NCBI GenBank assembly: GCA_030549495.1
Contig: JAUIRK010000897.1
Coordinates: 642,001 to 706,000, forward strand
Origin: Nectonema munidae
Lineage: Eukaryota; Nematomorpha; Nectonematoida; Nectonematidae
Direction: 5' to 3'
DNA: 64,000 nucleotides
Shown: one piece after another, positions 34,894 to 50,395 of the stretch
Layout: every line of letters starts with the position of its first letter
Position numbering within the stretch: position 1 is the stretch's first letter
The notes under the pieces: generated by a model
What the model saw: only the letters and a program-made list of their open reading frames with translations
What the model was told of the DNA's origin: nothing
Database searches by the model: none
Translations under genes and position numbers: made by a program

Positions 34894-35060
34894 ATTTTCA
34901 AATTTCTTTGTGTTCATGTATATATTTATTTGTTTTTAAAAATAACCTATTCAAAATATGAAACTTCTGAATCTGTTATATATTTGCCATTTATATTAGT
35001 TAGTTTATAATATTATAGGCAAACACATTTGCTTTAATAATGTATATATGTTTGTCCATT

Positions 35061-35066
35061 AATAAA
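35061..35066 (+). terminator. Polyadenylation signal AATAAA of the SR gene
   Basis: AATAAATAAATAAA starts about 170 bases after the SR stop codon in an otherwise featureless 3'UTR. It is the first good AATAAA match downstream. Confidence 0.6.
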
Positions 35067-35129
35067 TAAATAAATTTATTTTATTCATTTCTTTATATTG
35101 CAATTATTTAGATTTGACTAAATACTGAG

Positions 35130-35330
35130 CCGCATGCCCGTCAATGAGAGGAGGGCACAAAGCCTCCCTCCCCCTCCTTAATTCGGATTTATTTTGCTGG
35201 ATTTGGATTGGATTTGTTTAAAATGTATACGCGTTCTTATAGCTCCGGCGCCATTAAAATTTAGTTCCGCCTCCTGTACTTGGAGTCTGGCAACGGGAAT
35301 GCTATGTATACTAAGTTAAGAATTGTACAT
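35130..35330 (+). repeat. Interspersed repeat piece shared with 16770-16920
   Basis: The blocks GATTTATTTTGC, AAAATGTATACGCGTTC and TAGCTCCGGCGCCATT match the region near 16800-16900 in order. It is G+C-rich compared with its surroundings. Its nature is unknown. Confidence 0.55.
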
Positions 35331-35395
35331 TTAATTTTTACTTTGATATCGATTGGATTTTTTCTTTGCTCCAAATATTTAGTTTTCTTAAGAAC
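35314..35395 (-). repeat. Short second copy of LINE ORF1 sequence
   Basis: About 78 bp (from AAGAATTGTACATTTAATT to AAATATTTAGTTTTCT) are nearly identical to 39916-39985, same orientation. In the minus frame both encode QRKNPIDIKVKIKCTIL. This is probably a fragment of the LINE family at 36300-40075. Confidence 0.75.
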
Positions 35396-35544
35396 TCTGA
35401 GTAACTAAAAGAATTGAAAGTAAACATTTTTATTAAGTTGAACAAAAATTGTAGTTGCAGTGAAGACTGGATTCTTTTATTTGTCTTCGTTTTTTTTCAA
35501 ATTGGGACTAGTAGTCAAAGACAGAAAATATAACTGACTCATAA

Positions 35545-36279
35545 ATGTTTAATATATATTTAAGTTCCAATTTAAAATGGCCACTAAAAAATCCTGAATA
35601 TTTTTTAATTCTCTCATACTCATTTATATTACTTGAAATGAATGACGAAATTCCGAATGTTTTAAATATCGCTAAGCTAAGTCGATTGAAATCTTTATTA
35701 TCCAGCGAACTTTATAGGGGATGTGTTTGCTCAAGCTTATTATACTTCTCGAAGAAATTGGATAATACTAATGCTCTGGAAAAAGTTAACTTGAAAATCC
35801 ATGCTTTCAAAACAGTTAACTAAAATTTCCTTTGATTTAGAAAATATGATCCTTCATTTGTTGGTAATAAAGATCCTAAGATTTTTATGCTATGCCGATG
35901 CAGCTATAAATGTTTGTATGTCAAATCCGACATTGATTTCAGAGAAAAAGATATTCTAACTACGAAATCCTGCCTTTACACTCTTCAAGTTAACTACGTA
36001 AAGAAAACAAATAGAAACATTAAAATCAGTTTTTTTTTAAGAAGAAGAATTTATTATAATGAAAACACAAGTAGAATCACAAGAAGCAGCACTATATATG
36101 TACAAAAAAATATATGTAAACTTATAGTTAACCTAGATAAAATAAGACTCAAAAGTGAAGCTTCAATATTTAGTAATTTTATGAGTTTATTAAAACTAAA
36201 AAATCAAAAGCCTAAAATGGCCGTTACTAGATTTTTCAGAATGGAAATATATTTTTATTTTTTGACACAAAGATTATAA
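35545..36279 (+). CDS. Unrecognised near-continuous reading frame (two close stops), origin unknown
   Basis: One frame runs 245 codons from ATG at 35545 to the stop at 36277-36279, with only two interior stops, at 35821 and 35833. The first 92 codons include EMNDEIPNVLNIAKLSRLKS and YFSKKLDNTNALEKVNLKI. The last 130 from ATG 35887 include CRCSYKCLYVKSDIDFREKD, TSRITRSSTIYVQKNICKL and FSNFMSLLKLKNQKPKMA. It is basic and rich in Ile, Asn and Lys. A small C-x-C-x3-C cluster lies at the start of the second part. The minus strand here is full of stops, so this is not the shadow of an antisense gene. A GT-AG pair could bracket the two stops (35815-35840), but it is too short and breaks the frame. 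It may be a decayed gene or the protein of an unknown element inserted between LINE pieces. No function is proposed. Confidence 0.4.
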
Positions 36280-36299
36280 AAGTGGAAAATAAGATTATA

Positions 36300-39200
36300 T
36301 TCTGTTTAGAGATAAAAGGTAATGTTTTACTCTATTTTTAAAGGAAGGTAGCGAAACATCCAAGTTATAACAAAAATATATTATTTTTAAAGATAGAAAT
36401 ATTGGAATCCTTCAGTATATAATCAACTCTAATAGGTAAGTTAGAATTTCTAGTTTCATAAGGAATGACTGTTTTATATTTGATGAAATTTCCAAAAATG
36501 TTGTTTAAATGTCCATGTAAATTTTTAAACAAAAATACCGCTACTCTTAGATGAAATAAGTCTTCTAATCTTAGAAGATTATTCTCCCTAAAGATAATGC
36601 TAGTATGATCTCTATATTTAAGATTGAAAACTACTCTTAATGCTCGTTTTTGAATAATTTCTATGCGTTTTTTCCATAGGGATACCAGTTAAAGATGCTA
36701 TAATTCAGATATAATAAAAAAAGATATTTATAAACTATAAGTCTTATATCGGGAAAATATTTCGTGTACGATATAGTATACCAATTATTTTGTTCAACAT
36801 GTTGATTAAATTTTAGTTTCTTATCTATAATTAAGCCTAATATATTAAATTTTTCTACTACTTCTATTTCTGTGTGAATTAAGAAACTTATCAATTTTTG
36901 GTTTATTAGAGATTATCATACATTTTGTTTTAACTTTATTTATCAAAAAGTTGTTGTTTTCACACCAATCAAAAAATATATTTAGTTCTGAATTTAACTT
37001 ATTGTAATCGATATAAGTGTCGTTTTTTATTTTAGATGGGGGAAAATATGCGCAAATGTCATCAGCAAAGAGGAGAAAAGTTCTGTGATATGAAATATAT
37101 CATTAATGGCGATGTTGAAAAGAATTGGTGCAAGAATGGATCCTTGAGGAACACCCGTTAGGTTATGATTGTCTGAGAGTGTATCATTTCATTTGACTTT
37201 TTGAAATCTATTTTTTAGATATGAAGAGAAGAAATGTAGTGAACTTTTACTCAGATTACAATTGGAAAGATTTTTGATTAGGGAGGAATGGCTTAATCGA
37301 TCAAAGGCTTTTGAAAGGTCAAAGAAGTAAATACTGCATCGTCCTTCTTCTCCAAAATCTCTATCATTTGCTTCAGTTGAGTAGTTATTTCTAAATCCAA
37401 ACTGATAATAATCATTGATGTATTGGATTGAAGTTATATATGCATTAAATTGTTTATAAATAAACTTTTCAAATTTTTTGACCGTGTTGGTATTATGGAA
37501 GTAGGTCTATAATTTTCAATTGAAAATTTATCATTTTTTTTATGAATAGGTATAACTTTATGTACTTTTAAAGCTTGAGGAAACATGTTATTTGTAAAGC
37601 AAGATTAATGGAATACGATAAAGGAACGCTTAAATAGTATTTTATATGTTTCATTGATATTCCATATATATCTTCGGTATTATTATCTTTGAATTCATCA
37701 ATAATTGCTTGTATTTCCTGATACGTGCTAAGATTTATTTCAAAAAAACCAGGTGTATTTTTTTGAGAAGAAATATCATATTCTGAACAGGAATTATTTA
37801 TTGTGTTTGTGAAAAATTCATTGAACTTATTAGCTGCTGCAAAATCATCAAGTATATTCAACCCATCTTTTATACATATTTTAGTCTTATTCTTATTTTT
37901 AATAACTTCATTTATTTCGTACCAAACTTTTTGCATTTAGCAATATTGTTAGAGAAATACTTTTCGTTTGACCTCCGTATTTTGTATTTTATTTTGTTTC
38001 TCAAAATTATAAATTGGCTTTTCGTTCATAAGTTTTTATTTTTTTTGTATTTCTGATAAACTCTATCACGTTTTTTAATCATGTCTAATATTTCAAAGCT
38101 AATCCAAGGTTTGTATTTGTATTTATACTTATTAATTTTCAATGTTCTAGTTGATTCTTTTATCAAAAAACGTATATTTTGGGTTAAATAATTGAATAAA
38201 ATGTCGGGATTACTATTATTCTCTTCTGTATTCAAAAACCACTCAGTTTCTGCAGCTAAAGATTGAAATAATTTTATATCGAGTTTTTCATTGAAAGGTT
38301 TTTTGTTAATGATTTGAATTCTCAGATCTAATGATAATAGAATTGGGATATGGTCAGAGAAATGGGACATACAATTATAAGCCGCGTAATTAGAAAACAT
38401 TGTTACTAAGAAAAAAGTGATCTATTAGAGTGTTTGATTGTAGTCGGGTAGGTAAATAATACGAGTTAGTTAGTTTAAATAAATTAAAATCTCCACAGAA
38501 AAGATTAAATGAATTTCTAACAAGCTTGGTAAGTAGTTTTTCAGAAAAGATCAAAAAATTATCCATTGTTTCTTTACAAAAAGATGGTAATCTGTATATA
38601 TTGTACACAATAAGTTTTCTGAAATCAGGTATATTTAGTTGGAAAAAACTCGCTACAACCTAATAGAGCACATAAATCATTGCGGACAAAGAACATGAGC
38701 CCACCATCTAGTGAAGCTCTTCTAGGAGCATTGAAAGTAGTGAATCCTTTTAATATATATTGAATTGTCTCCAACACACCATGTTTCTTGTAAACATATT
38801 ATAGAAAGAGGTTCGGTTAGGAACTCAGTTAATTTATCTATAAAAATTCCAAGTTCATTAAACTTGCTATGTAAAGATTGAACATTTAAACTCAAAATGT
38901 TATTTTCGTACAATTCTATCAATTTTTGGTCTAGATATTATATTATGTGACTTTTTTAGGTTATTTGTGTCAAAAAAAATATTGTTATCGAAAATAAAGC
39001 TTTTACCTTTGTTAATCATGAGTTATTGTTATATTTTAACATACTGCAGCTCTTTTTGTGCATAAGGACATGAGAAATTCATAGCAGAGTGATTTGATGT
39101 CTCTTCATCATATTTTTGGCAACTATAACATTTATGGTCAGAAGGAATAGTTTTAACTGGACAAGCGTTTGCTTTGTGAGGAGAAGAACAGTATTTGCAA

Positions 39201-40075
39201 ATGGTTGTTTTTAGACACTTTGAAGAAGTATGTCCAAACATAAACAGTTCCCACATTGTATGTGAGAGAAGAAAGGCTTTAATTTCATAACTTGGAGCAT
39301 AAAATAAAAGCTGAAATCCTTCTTTTTTATAAGTGAAAAAATTTCAGGGGATAAATTTAAAACAACAATTTTTTATATCATTATGTATTTCTTTTGTAAA
39401 AATAAAACCTTGATTTTTTTAAGCTCAATATCATCATTATTAGAGAGTAAATTTTCAGCTTTTTCTAAGCTGTCTTTATCAGGAAAACGTATCCTCGGTT
39501 TCTTTTTGTAGGTTTGCTAGATAAGATTTTTACATTGTTCAAGATTGACGTAGTTTTTTATTTTACTTCTTCAATAGTTAAGTTCTTTGAACTAAGGTAA
39601 ATTATTTTATCTTTTTTTTGGTGGATCTTTTTGGGCTACCTCAGCATTAGTAGTGATAGAGTTTGAGGATTTAGGTGTTGCTTTAATATGTGCATCTGAA
39701 TTCTCTTTCAGTGAAGTTATCATTTCGCCTTGTTGAAATAGTTGATCTTTTAATGCTTTAATTAATTCATATATATTAGAAACAGTAAGTTGTTCTTGGT
39801 CACGACAAGTTATGCAATGCCATTTAAGACCTTTGGAATTATGCTTATCTAGTAATTTGAGTAGTGAGTGATCAAAGTTTTGACAATCATAGCAGAGCCA
39901 TTTAGAACAGGAATTATGCTTAAGAATTGTACATTTAATTTTTACTTTGATATCGATTGGATTTTTTCTTTGCCCCAAATATTTAGTTTTCTAATCTTCT
40001 TTATAAGACGATTAGAAAATTTATTACAGTTATCACATTTCCAATCATTAGTATATCTCTTCTATAGATTCCATT
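36300..40075 (-). mobile_element. CR1/Jockey-group LINE, near full length but broken
   Basis: Minus strand, in order. ORF1: WKCDNCNKFSNRL (about 40000-40050), a PHD-like cysteine region with SCSKWLCYDCQNFDHSLLKL and LKWHCITC (39780-39930), then zinc knuckles FGHTSSKCL, TICKYCSSPHKANACP and CYSCQKYDEETSNHSAMNF (39060-39240). Endonuclease: ILSLNVQSLHSKFNELGIF, IICLQETW (38780-38900), FCGDFNLF, LIDHFFLSN and the catalytic SDHIPILLSL (38330-38610). Reverse transcriptase: LDDFAAANKFNEFFTNTINN and FKDNNTEDIYGISMKHIKYY (37600-37860), LTGVPQGSILAPILFNIAIN (37120-37170), then FLLFADDICAYFP (about 37030-37070, one frame change before it). The tail includes IIQKRALRVVFNLKYRDHTS and ends near 36300. Several frame changes and stops lie between the pieces. 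The FADD box is intact. Confidence 0.8.
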
Positions 40076-40489
40076 AACAGTTATTTGAAATAAAAAAAAC
40101 GTAATTTAATTTCAATTATGAATTTAAAAAATTTAAATAATAAATACAAAACAAAAAATATCAATTTAAATTGACACCATTTAAATCTGGAGTAAATTGA
40201 GCAGGAAAAAAAGCAGTTGCTATAATTATGATTACTCGTGTCTTTTCTGATGATTCTGCTGAAAGCCGAAAAGCTACTAGAACGCAAAGAAATTTCTACC
40301 AGACCCAAAACTTTAAAGTATTTTAAAGCTAATGGATTCCATATCTAAAAAAATCATGAAATAAAAATGTCGATAGATGATAATCATGTATTCAATATTC
40401 CTTTCTTTTAAGCAGGAGTCGCCAAGCTACTACGCGGATTCGGTTCGCTAAGTAAGTTTATCCAGACGCAAACTAAATTTTGATTTGCA

Positions 40490-40812
40490 TAATTTGAAAC
40501 ACTCCTCTTCACTAAAAATTAATTGTACAAAATTGGCTGAGTTATATCCCTTAAAATTTTTTGGCTTTTTGTAAAATGTTTAGTTGCATTTTTTGGTACC
40601 ATTTCCATGATAGTTGAATAACCCTCTCATGTCAAAAACTGTCAATGAAAATTAAAATTTTCCAAAGAAATTTTGACTTATCTGTGGCTAACCTTAAACT
40701 GTCTATATTAGATATTTCTTTGAAAATTTATAATTAACTAACATTTAAAAATTTTTTTAATAATCATGCCTACTTTTTAGAAAATGTCAATCAAAATTTT
40801 GTTTTATGAAAA
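40490..40812 (-). repeat. Reverse-oriented tail of the 152-bp-array repeat family
   Basis: In reverse complement this region follows 52130-52440 closely: the block with CTACTTTTTAGAAAATGTCAAT, the block with CATGA(G/A)AGGGT(T/A)ATTC, and the block with CAATTTTGTACAATTAATT. It has no tandem units of its own. It ends within a few bases of the Tigger end at 40818. To its left a hAT-style end, CAGGAGTCGCCAAGC, lies at about 40412. Confidence 0.7.
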
Positions 40813-40817
40813 ATAGT

Positions 40818-42345
40818 GCAACCTCGATATAACGAAATCCAACGGACTCCCATCTTTTATCGTTATAATGAGGTTTCGATATATACTAAAAAAAAGATTT
40901 TATACAGTAAAATTCTTTATTTTAATTGACCTGTTTTTGAAAGTGAATGAAAAAAATGCGTTATTTTCTTTTGCTATTTCTGAAGGTGCTTCTTCTCTTT
41001 TCAACAAGGTTTAGTAGCCATTTTTTTAACTTCAGTTACGGAAAGATTGTTTTCTTGAATATCTTCAGAATCACTCTGGTTTTCATCTCCAGCTTGTTCA
41101 TCTATACAGATACTATTAGACTGATCCATTCTACTTCTTTGCTAATGTCATCATCGCTTCTTTTTTGACGAGTTACTACATCATCATCTATTGTAATAAA
41201 CAATTCCCGTTCAGAATCACATGATGAAGTACTCACTTGATCGAGATTAAATCTAGCTTTTTTAAAGCAGTTTACAATAGTTGATGAATTAATACTGTTC
41301 TATGATGCAACCGATAGATGCAGGGCTTGAAGAATATTCAGCGAAAAATTTGGTGTCTCAAAACTAGATAAATGGTATCTGATAAGATTTGTTCTCTACT
41401 TTGCTTTGAACAATCTAATTATGACCTGATCTAGAGGCTGAATTAAAGAAGGGAATTAGCTGGAAAATATCTTATTTGAATATTGAATAAATTGGGTATA
41501 TTTTTATGTGCTGTTCAATTGTACAATAACAGAACGAATTTTTATTTTTTGATCTCATTACATTGTTTAATTGACTTAACCAGTCACAAAAAAAATGAGT
41601 GTCATCCATAACTTGGAATTGTTTTTATAGTAACAAGGTAAGCTTTTCACACCTTTGAAACAGCCTAGTTTTGCATATTTTCCAATTTCTAAAGGTATAA
41701 TCATGTTTCTTCCAGTAGAATTACAACAAAAAAGTATTGTCAATCTTTCTTTAGAATACTTGCCACCAACACACAAATCTCCTTTAAAAGTGGTCTTATT
41801 TGGCATCATTCTATAAAACAGGGCAGTTTCATCAGTGTTCTATATGTCATCCAAAGCATATTCCTTCAAAATTTCAACAAGTTCTCTTCTTTCCATTTTT
41901 TCACATCTATTGGCGCGCCCCCAATACGCTTACAACAAATATTATACCTTTCGAAAAAGTGCTCAGTCAGCCATTACTAGCTTTAAAATTTGGCAAGTTG
42001 AATTTTTCAGCAAAAATCCTAGTCTTTTCACAAATGAGAGGACCACTTAGAGGTATATTATTAGCTCTCGCTTCTACCAGCCAAGCGTATGTTGCTTTAT
42101 CCACATTCCAAAATTGTGCTCTACTCGTTCTACTCCTTTTGGTAGGAGCATTGGTAGGAAAAAAGTTGGAAATTTTGCCTATATTTTTGATAAAAGTTGA
42201 CGTAGTTGAAAAACTGATATTGTATTTTCCTTGGCAATTTCACTTTTTTGAGATTATTTTTTTCTAGCTCTTGAAGAATCGTTTTCTTTTCAGGTGCTTG
42301 CATTTTTCTTTCGTTTCTTTATTCATTGTAAAAGTATAGTCAACA
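40818..42345 (-). mobile_element. Tigger/pogo-type DNA transposon remnant
   Basis: The left end has the pogo/Tigger signature AACCTCGATATAACGAAA (from about 40825), echoed inside by TCGTTATAATGAGGTTTCGA. Minus-strand transposase parts: an N-terminal helix-turn-helix region near 42300, the CENP-B-like segment YAWLVEARANNIPLSGPLIC with IFAEKFNLPNFKASNG (about 41980-42110), then the DDE core NTDETALFYRMMPNKTTFKG, GGKYSKERLTILFCCNSTG and LGCFKGVKSLPCYY (41600-41840). After that the frame breaks often down to the left end. No matching right end was found, so the 5' end is truncated or diverged. D of TDET is the first catalytic residue. Confidence 0.85.
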
Positions 42346-42609
42346 AAAAAAATGAATAAAATTTGAATATGATCTTATGTATTTTTTACTGTATATTTGC
42401 CATGTCAAAATTGATGAAATTATTACTTATATCGTCAAAGGTTTCTGTTGCGCCCTCTAGCCAGTAGATGCCCAAAATACAAGTTCTAAAGCCCTCCAGG
42501 CGACAAAAATGCCTACACTGGAAACCCTTCTAGTTGATAAAGTTTTACATTTGTTCAACTTGCTACTATAGAATTTAGTAAACCATAAAATACGAGCCTA
42601 GACAGACAT

Positions 42610-42965
42610 AAGAAGAAAAAACGAGAGTCCAATGCAAGTGATATTGGCTTTAGCTTCATTTTTTTTAGGTTTTTTCTATGCTTTCCATCAGTTAATTACA
42701 AGTGCCATTTTTTATATCATCTTTTACAACTGGAGATCATCTCATTTTTGGCCTACCTCTTCTTGCTTTTCTTGGTACTTTAATGCTGTTTACTTTCTTG
42801 ATCCAATCCATTTCGCTATCCCTTCTCTCCAAATAGCCAAGCCAATATCCCATTTTTTTCTGTATCACATTCCTTTTATTTTTACAATACTTTTTATTAT
42901 TTTTCTTTCACTATTTTTCATTCTATTTTCATCACACATTTGATTCGCCAAGTCTCACTTCCGTG
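42610..42965 (-). mobile_element. LINE 3'-end fragment
   Basis: The minus frame reads YWLGYLERRDSEMDWIKKVN, then RKARRGRPKMR and VVKDDIKNG. This W.GH..RR ... GRPKxRW ... V..D pattern is the usual C-terminal end of reverse transcriptase ORFs in several LINE clades. The plus-strand open frame 42632-42943 is its shadow. The fragment is short, with stops. Confidence 0.5.
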
Positions 42966-44600
42966 TAGTCATTAAAATTTTTTTATTATATATTTTCGCT
43001 TATTGTACTTTTTTTCTGGTTATCAACATCCCGTAATGATGTTGAGCTACAGTATTTTAAGGAAGAAGTTTGTTCACTCTAGCATTTGAAGAAGCATTCA
43101 AATGAACGATGAATTAGTGTAATGATCTTATATTGCGTGCTTCAAAAATTATCTTGATCGTGAACAAGAAATTCCTACTTTGCGAATGAAAAATCATTAA
43201 AGCTTTATCTTATTCGCTAAGAATGCAATCACCATTTCACTAACATGAATAAGAAATCTGAAAATGTTCAGTCGCACAGATTTATCAAAACTTTGACATA
43301 CCAATATGTGAGGATATAGCCACTATCAAGATAAATTTTTAGAATTTGCTCATCTTTTTCCTTTCTCAACATATTGGATATTTTTACAAAATTCTCGCAT
43401 AAACCCACTAAATAAATTATTGCGAATTTGATGGTGTAATTTATTTTTCATAAAATCAATCACACATCTTAATCAATGCCAAATGTATAAACTTGATATT
43501 ATATTATAAATTTCACTTTTTTGGGCTAATATTGTCAACTTATTTAATAAACCATCATTTCACCCAAAATTCTTCACATGTCAGTAAATAAGCTTCCACA
43601 GGTTACTTATCGCCAAACACTTCTTTTATTCTTAGAATACTTTTGTCACTCTAGATTTAAATTGCAGTTACTATTTAACTTTGGTTAGATATTTTTGAAT
43701 AATTTTTGTCCCATTTAGCAAATCGCACCATTTTTTATTTTATCATGACGATATTTTTATTAATATAAACACAGGTAATTAATACTACATTTTAATGTGG
43801 TTAAAATGGTTATATATTTCGAAAATTCGACACTACATTGACATTTATATATTTAAGACCAATAGATAAAATAATTTCCTTTCTTGATATAAAAATGATT
43901 TTATCCATATGATAAATAGCGATGGGGTAAAATGGAACCTGTATCATATTCGCTTTAAGCTCATAAAATTTAAATTTATAAATTTTTTACCCATGAAATT
44001 TTTCAATAATCTTAATGATATAGTTAAGGAATACAATTTTTATAAAAATTGTTGAAAAATGACATGGGGAAAATATTACTGGGTGTTGCTCTTAATAAAC
44101 TGAGCACTTTTAGTCCTCCTTGATTTAATTCTTGTTTATTAGTTATACTAATAATTCTCAATAGGACGACCTCTATTGTTTTGCTTAGAAATTCGCTACC
44201 AACTTGAAGTCTGTACTTCATTTCTCCTATACACAACATGGTATCTAATTATGCTCTTGATTCTAAATTGGGACTACCTTGGTAGCTCTACTTTCATCAG
44301 AAATTCTTTTTCACAGATTTATTTCTTCAGAGCTTTTCTATTGAAGAAAATCTTTGTTGATCTTGACTTTAAAAATAATCCTTTTTAAAAGTTCAGATTC
44401 TTAATGAAACCATTCATAGTTCTCTTTTTTTAGTTACAAAAAGCTTTCCACCTTTATCATCTAAAAGACTTTCTCTTTCATAACGAAGAAAAAAATAGTT
44501 AAGTTACATTCACATTTATCATTTTTTGAGAATAGCTATATCTTTACATATTATATCGGTCATAGTTATGGTAAGGTAACATTAACTGTTTAAAAATGTT
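42966..44600. other. Gene-free A+T-rich stretch
   Basis: Nothing recognisable on either strand; the short open frames (for example 44024-44388) have no family resemblance. Confidence 0.5.
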
Positions 44601-44639
44601 CAGATTACTTTTTTAGTTAATTTATGTTTACTCAAAATG

Positions 44640-45450
44640 TGAAATCTTTTGAAGTTTCAGTCGAAACAAACAAATTTGATTGACATTTTTACATCCTAAT
44701 TAAGAAAACTGAGTCCAAAAACGAAATCAGCAGGTGATCTAGTATAAAAATATTTAATTGACACTTTTAGACATTTCCATATCCTAATTGCTAAAATTTA
44801 GTTGAGAAATGAAATCATCATGGTCGATTTGATAAAAATTTAATTCATATTCTTCGAGTAAATTTTTAGTCGTAAACCGAAAAATAGATTACATTTTGAC
44901 ATCCTAATTCCAAAAAATGAATCGGCATGGTTGATTTCGTAAAAAATATACTTTGTTTAAAAATTTTTTATTTTTGGGAAAATTTTTCCGACGTAAATCA
45001 GAAAATTGATCGACACTTTCAAACATTTTGACTACCCAATTAAAAAAAGTGGGCTTAGTATAAAAATGTGCATTTTTTTTTTAATTTAAATAATATTCTT
45101 GATACAATTTTCTGGCGCAAACTGCCAATTTGATTGGCACTTTCATAAATTTTCACATCCTAATTAAGAAAACTGAGTCGGGAAATGAAATCAGCATGAT
45201 CGATTTGGTATAAAAAAATTAATTTTATTTAAAATTTAAATGAATGTTTTCGTAAGCAAATTCATCATCAATCAAAATTTTGATTGTCATATAATATAAA
45301 AAGTTTGTCGAAAAAATGTACATTTGATTTTGATTGACAGTTTTCGTCAGGAGAGAGTTATTCAACTACCATGAAAATATAAGCAAAATATACAGCTAGT
45401 GATTTTAGGAAAAGCCATAAAGTTTGATGGAATATAATTGGACAATTTTG
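44640..45450 (+). repeat. Diverged tandem repeat array, copy of the 152-bp family
   Basis: About five diverged units are marked by ACATCCTAATT (near 44690, 44778, 44903 and 45163, plus a changed copy near 45040), followed by AAATGAAATCAGCATG-like and GATTTGGTATAAAAA-like blocks. Units differ more from each other than in the 50-52 kb array. The last part (45330-45450: TTGATTGACAGTTTT, TATTCAACTACCAT) matches the single-copy tail at 52310-52440. Confidence 0.75.
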
Positions 45451-45650
45451 TATAATAGACATTTTATTTGAGGGGTCTCCCAAGTCCCATAATCTTGCTG
45501 GGCCAGTGAAGTGTATGTGTGGAGTCGGTGATATTTTTCTGGATTCAATTCTGATTCCCAGATATAGTTACAACCACGAAGTGATGGCTATGGAAAAAAC
45601 TGAAATCAAAGTGTGATCAGTATAGAAAGTAAAACTTGATTCAACTAAAC

Positions 45651-45656
45651 TTTATT
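45651..45656 (-). terminator. Polyadenylation signal of PCNA
   Basis: AATAAA on the minus strand about 60 bases past the PCNA stop codon; it gives a very short 3'UTR. Confidence 0.65.
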
Positions 45657-45716
45657 TTCTGTAATCTTTATAATTATATATAAAATGAAAAAAGGACAAA
45701 AAAATAGTTTGGAAAG

Positions 45717-48551
<2,835 letters not shown>

Positions 48552-49024
48552 TTAGAAAAAATACTAGAGTTAGGTAACTATAAAAAATAAATTTTCGCTT
48601 TTAAAAATCAAAATTGGGATTATAATTAATTATATCAAATTTTTTAATGAAATTTTTAGTATTTTTTCTTAGAAGTTATAAATAGTAAAAGTTTTATACT
48701 TAAATTCATTTTTTTATTATAGGAAAAGCTTACTAATACACAGAAAATATTACAAAAAAGAGTAGCAAGTTGTCATATGTAATTCATTATAAAAAATAGC
48801 TTTCATATTATTCAATAATTTCTGTATTATAAACAAAACATTCTTTATTACCTTTACCATGTGTTTTCCACGTTTAAATTCATAACAATAACAATTTGTT
48901 TTAATATTTTTGTAGTCTGAATTGAACACAGAGTGTATTATTATCTATCATTTCTAGGGGTTCAATTTGGACCTTCTTTACTATACTAGAAAATAGCAAA
49001 TTTTTTTATAAAAATTCAATTTAT

Positions 49025-49320
49025 TTTTTCAAATAGGTAGTTAAGTAGGTTGGTGTAGAATATCAAAGCACTTGCCGAAATGAATCGATATCCTTCCAGG
49101 GCTTATGAAAAGGAATGAAAACGAAGAGAGTTTAAAAGAAGAGGACTTATTGGTTTGGTACGATTGAGAAAGATGAAATAAATTAAAAGCATTAAAACGT
49201 ATGTGAGTTAAAGAAATGTTTGAATAAGGCAATTAATCTAGATAATATAATAAGTAAGCATTAGTCGTGAAAACTTTGAATTATAAAAAGCATATATTTG
49301 GAAAGTTAAGGTAAGCAGAA
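49025..49320 (-). mobile_element. Solo 3' tail of the RNase H-type LINE
   Basis: The block AGGTAGTTAAGTAGG then CAAAGCACTTGCCGAA recurs near 49665 and, more diverged, near 24497. In minus orientation it would be the LINE 3' end. Only the tail is present. Confidence 0.45.
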
Positions 49321-49659
49321 GATTTGGAAAGAAAATTAAACAATTTCTATAGAATATTTAGATTCAGTAAAGAGATTAAAAAGAAATATTCTATAGGCAT
49401 AAATTTCAATAACAAAAGACATAAACTTGTCCTAAAATATGATACGAAAATGAAAGTGGAGCCTGAACTAAAATAGTTGAACATCTATCCATGAAATTAT
49501 TTCAAAGTGAGTGATAAGATGATGAAAATAGCATTAGGTGGATGGGTATTTCTTAAACAATTTTGCAGAGATTGCAAACTGAATTATTTTAGAGACGATA
49601 ACGATAGAAGTAATGTTTACAAGTGCAGTGGCCAGAAAACTATCTTACAAGAGGATAGG

Positions 49660-50395
49660 AAGGTAGCTAGGTAAGTAGGATAATTTCAAAGCACTTTTCA
49701 GCGTGTGCTGATATGCTCGCGTAAGCTTGAGAGTTGGTTAAGGGAGATGAACGTGTGGATAGAGATAGGGAGGAGTTACGAAAGTTATTCTAAAATAGAA
49801 AATGAAAAGGAGGCGAATTAGATTGTCATAGGGTTTTCAACGGTGGTGAGAGTTGTTTCAATGGTGTCAATGATGGTTGCGAGGGATTTTAGTAATGTTC
49901 GGTGTAACAGAAGATCTGAGAGTGCTGTTGGTGATGTCAGGATGAAGTGTTTAATAATAGTTTTTTTTAGTTAAAGTTGTAATAGTATGGTGTTTGTTAG
50001 AATTTCTAGGCATTGTGTGGTAGTAGTTGATGCAAAGTAGGCAGCAAAGGTGTATTTTGTTAAGAAAGTGATGGTTGTGGGCTGTTTTAAAAAGATGCCC
50101 CATGGAAGAAATCCTTATTGAATAAGTGGGAGGATTAAGGATGAGTATTTTTATTTAGTGTGCTTGAGACGGAGGCCCTATTTATAATTTAATTGAAAAA
50201 AGGGTATATGAGAGTTTTTGGCATAATTTTTTAAAATGAATTGAAAATTTTAGATTGATTTGGAGGGTAAGTCCCAGATATTTGATAGTTTTCAGGCAGA
50301 TGTAGAAGTAGTGTTATTAAAAGAAGGTGAAAATGTTCGGTGTCCTTGCGTGTAAAGTGAAAAAAGCTGGTTAGGGTTAGATGAGAATTAACCCT
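49660..50395 (-). mobile_element. Second copy of the RNase H-type LINE, heavily decayed
   Basis: Minus frames near 50240-50400 read FTRKDTEHFHLLLITLL and a PENYQISGTYPPNQSKIF block, a decayed version of the reverse transcriptase end. Near 50040-50120, GIFLKQPTTITFLTKYTF parallels AWGSLLKFQNSLTHLNKIH in the 26.7-kb copy. An RNase H piece with IIDTIETTLTT lies near 49860. The 3' tail begins at 49660 with TAGCTAGGTAAGTAGG and CAAAGCACTTTTCAGCG. It abuts the 152-bp array on its right. Confidence 0.55.

Noticed and set aside
35815-35840. Tiny intron removing the two stops in the 35545-36279 frame
   Set aside because: A 26-bp intron is too short and its removal would shift the frame.
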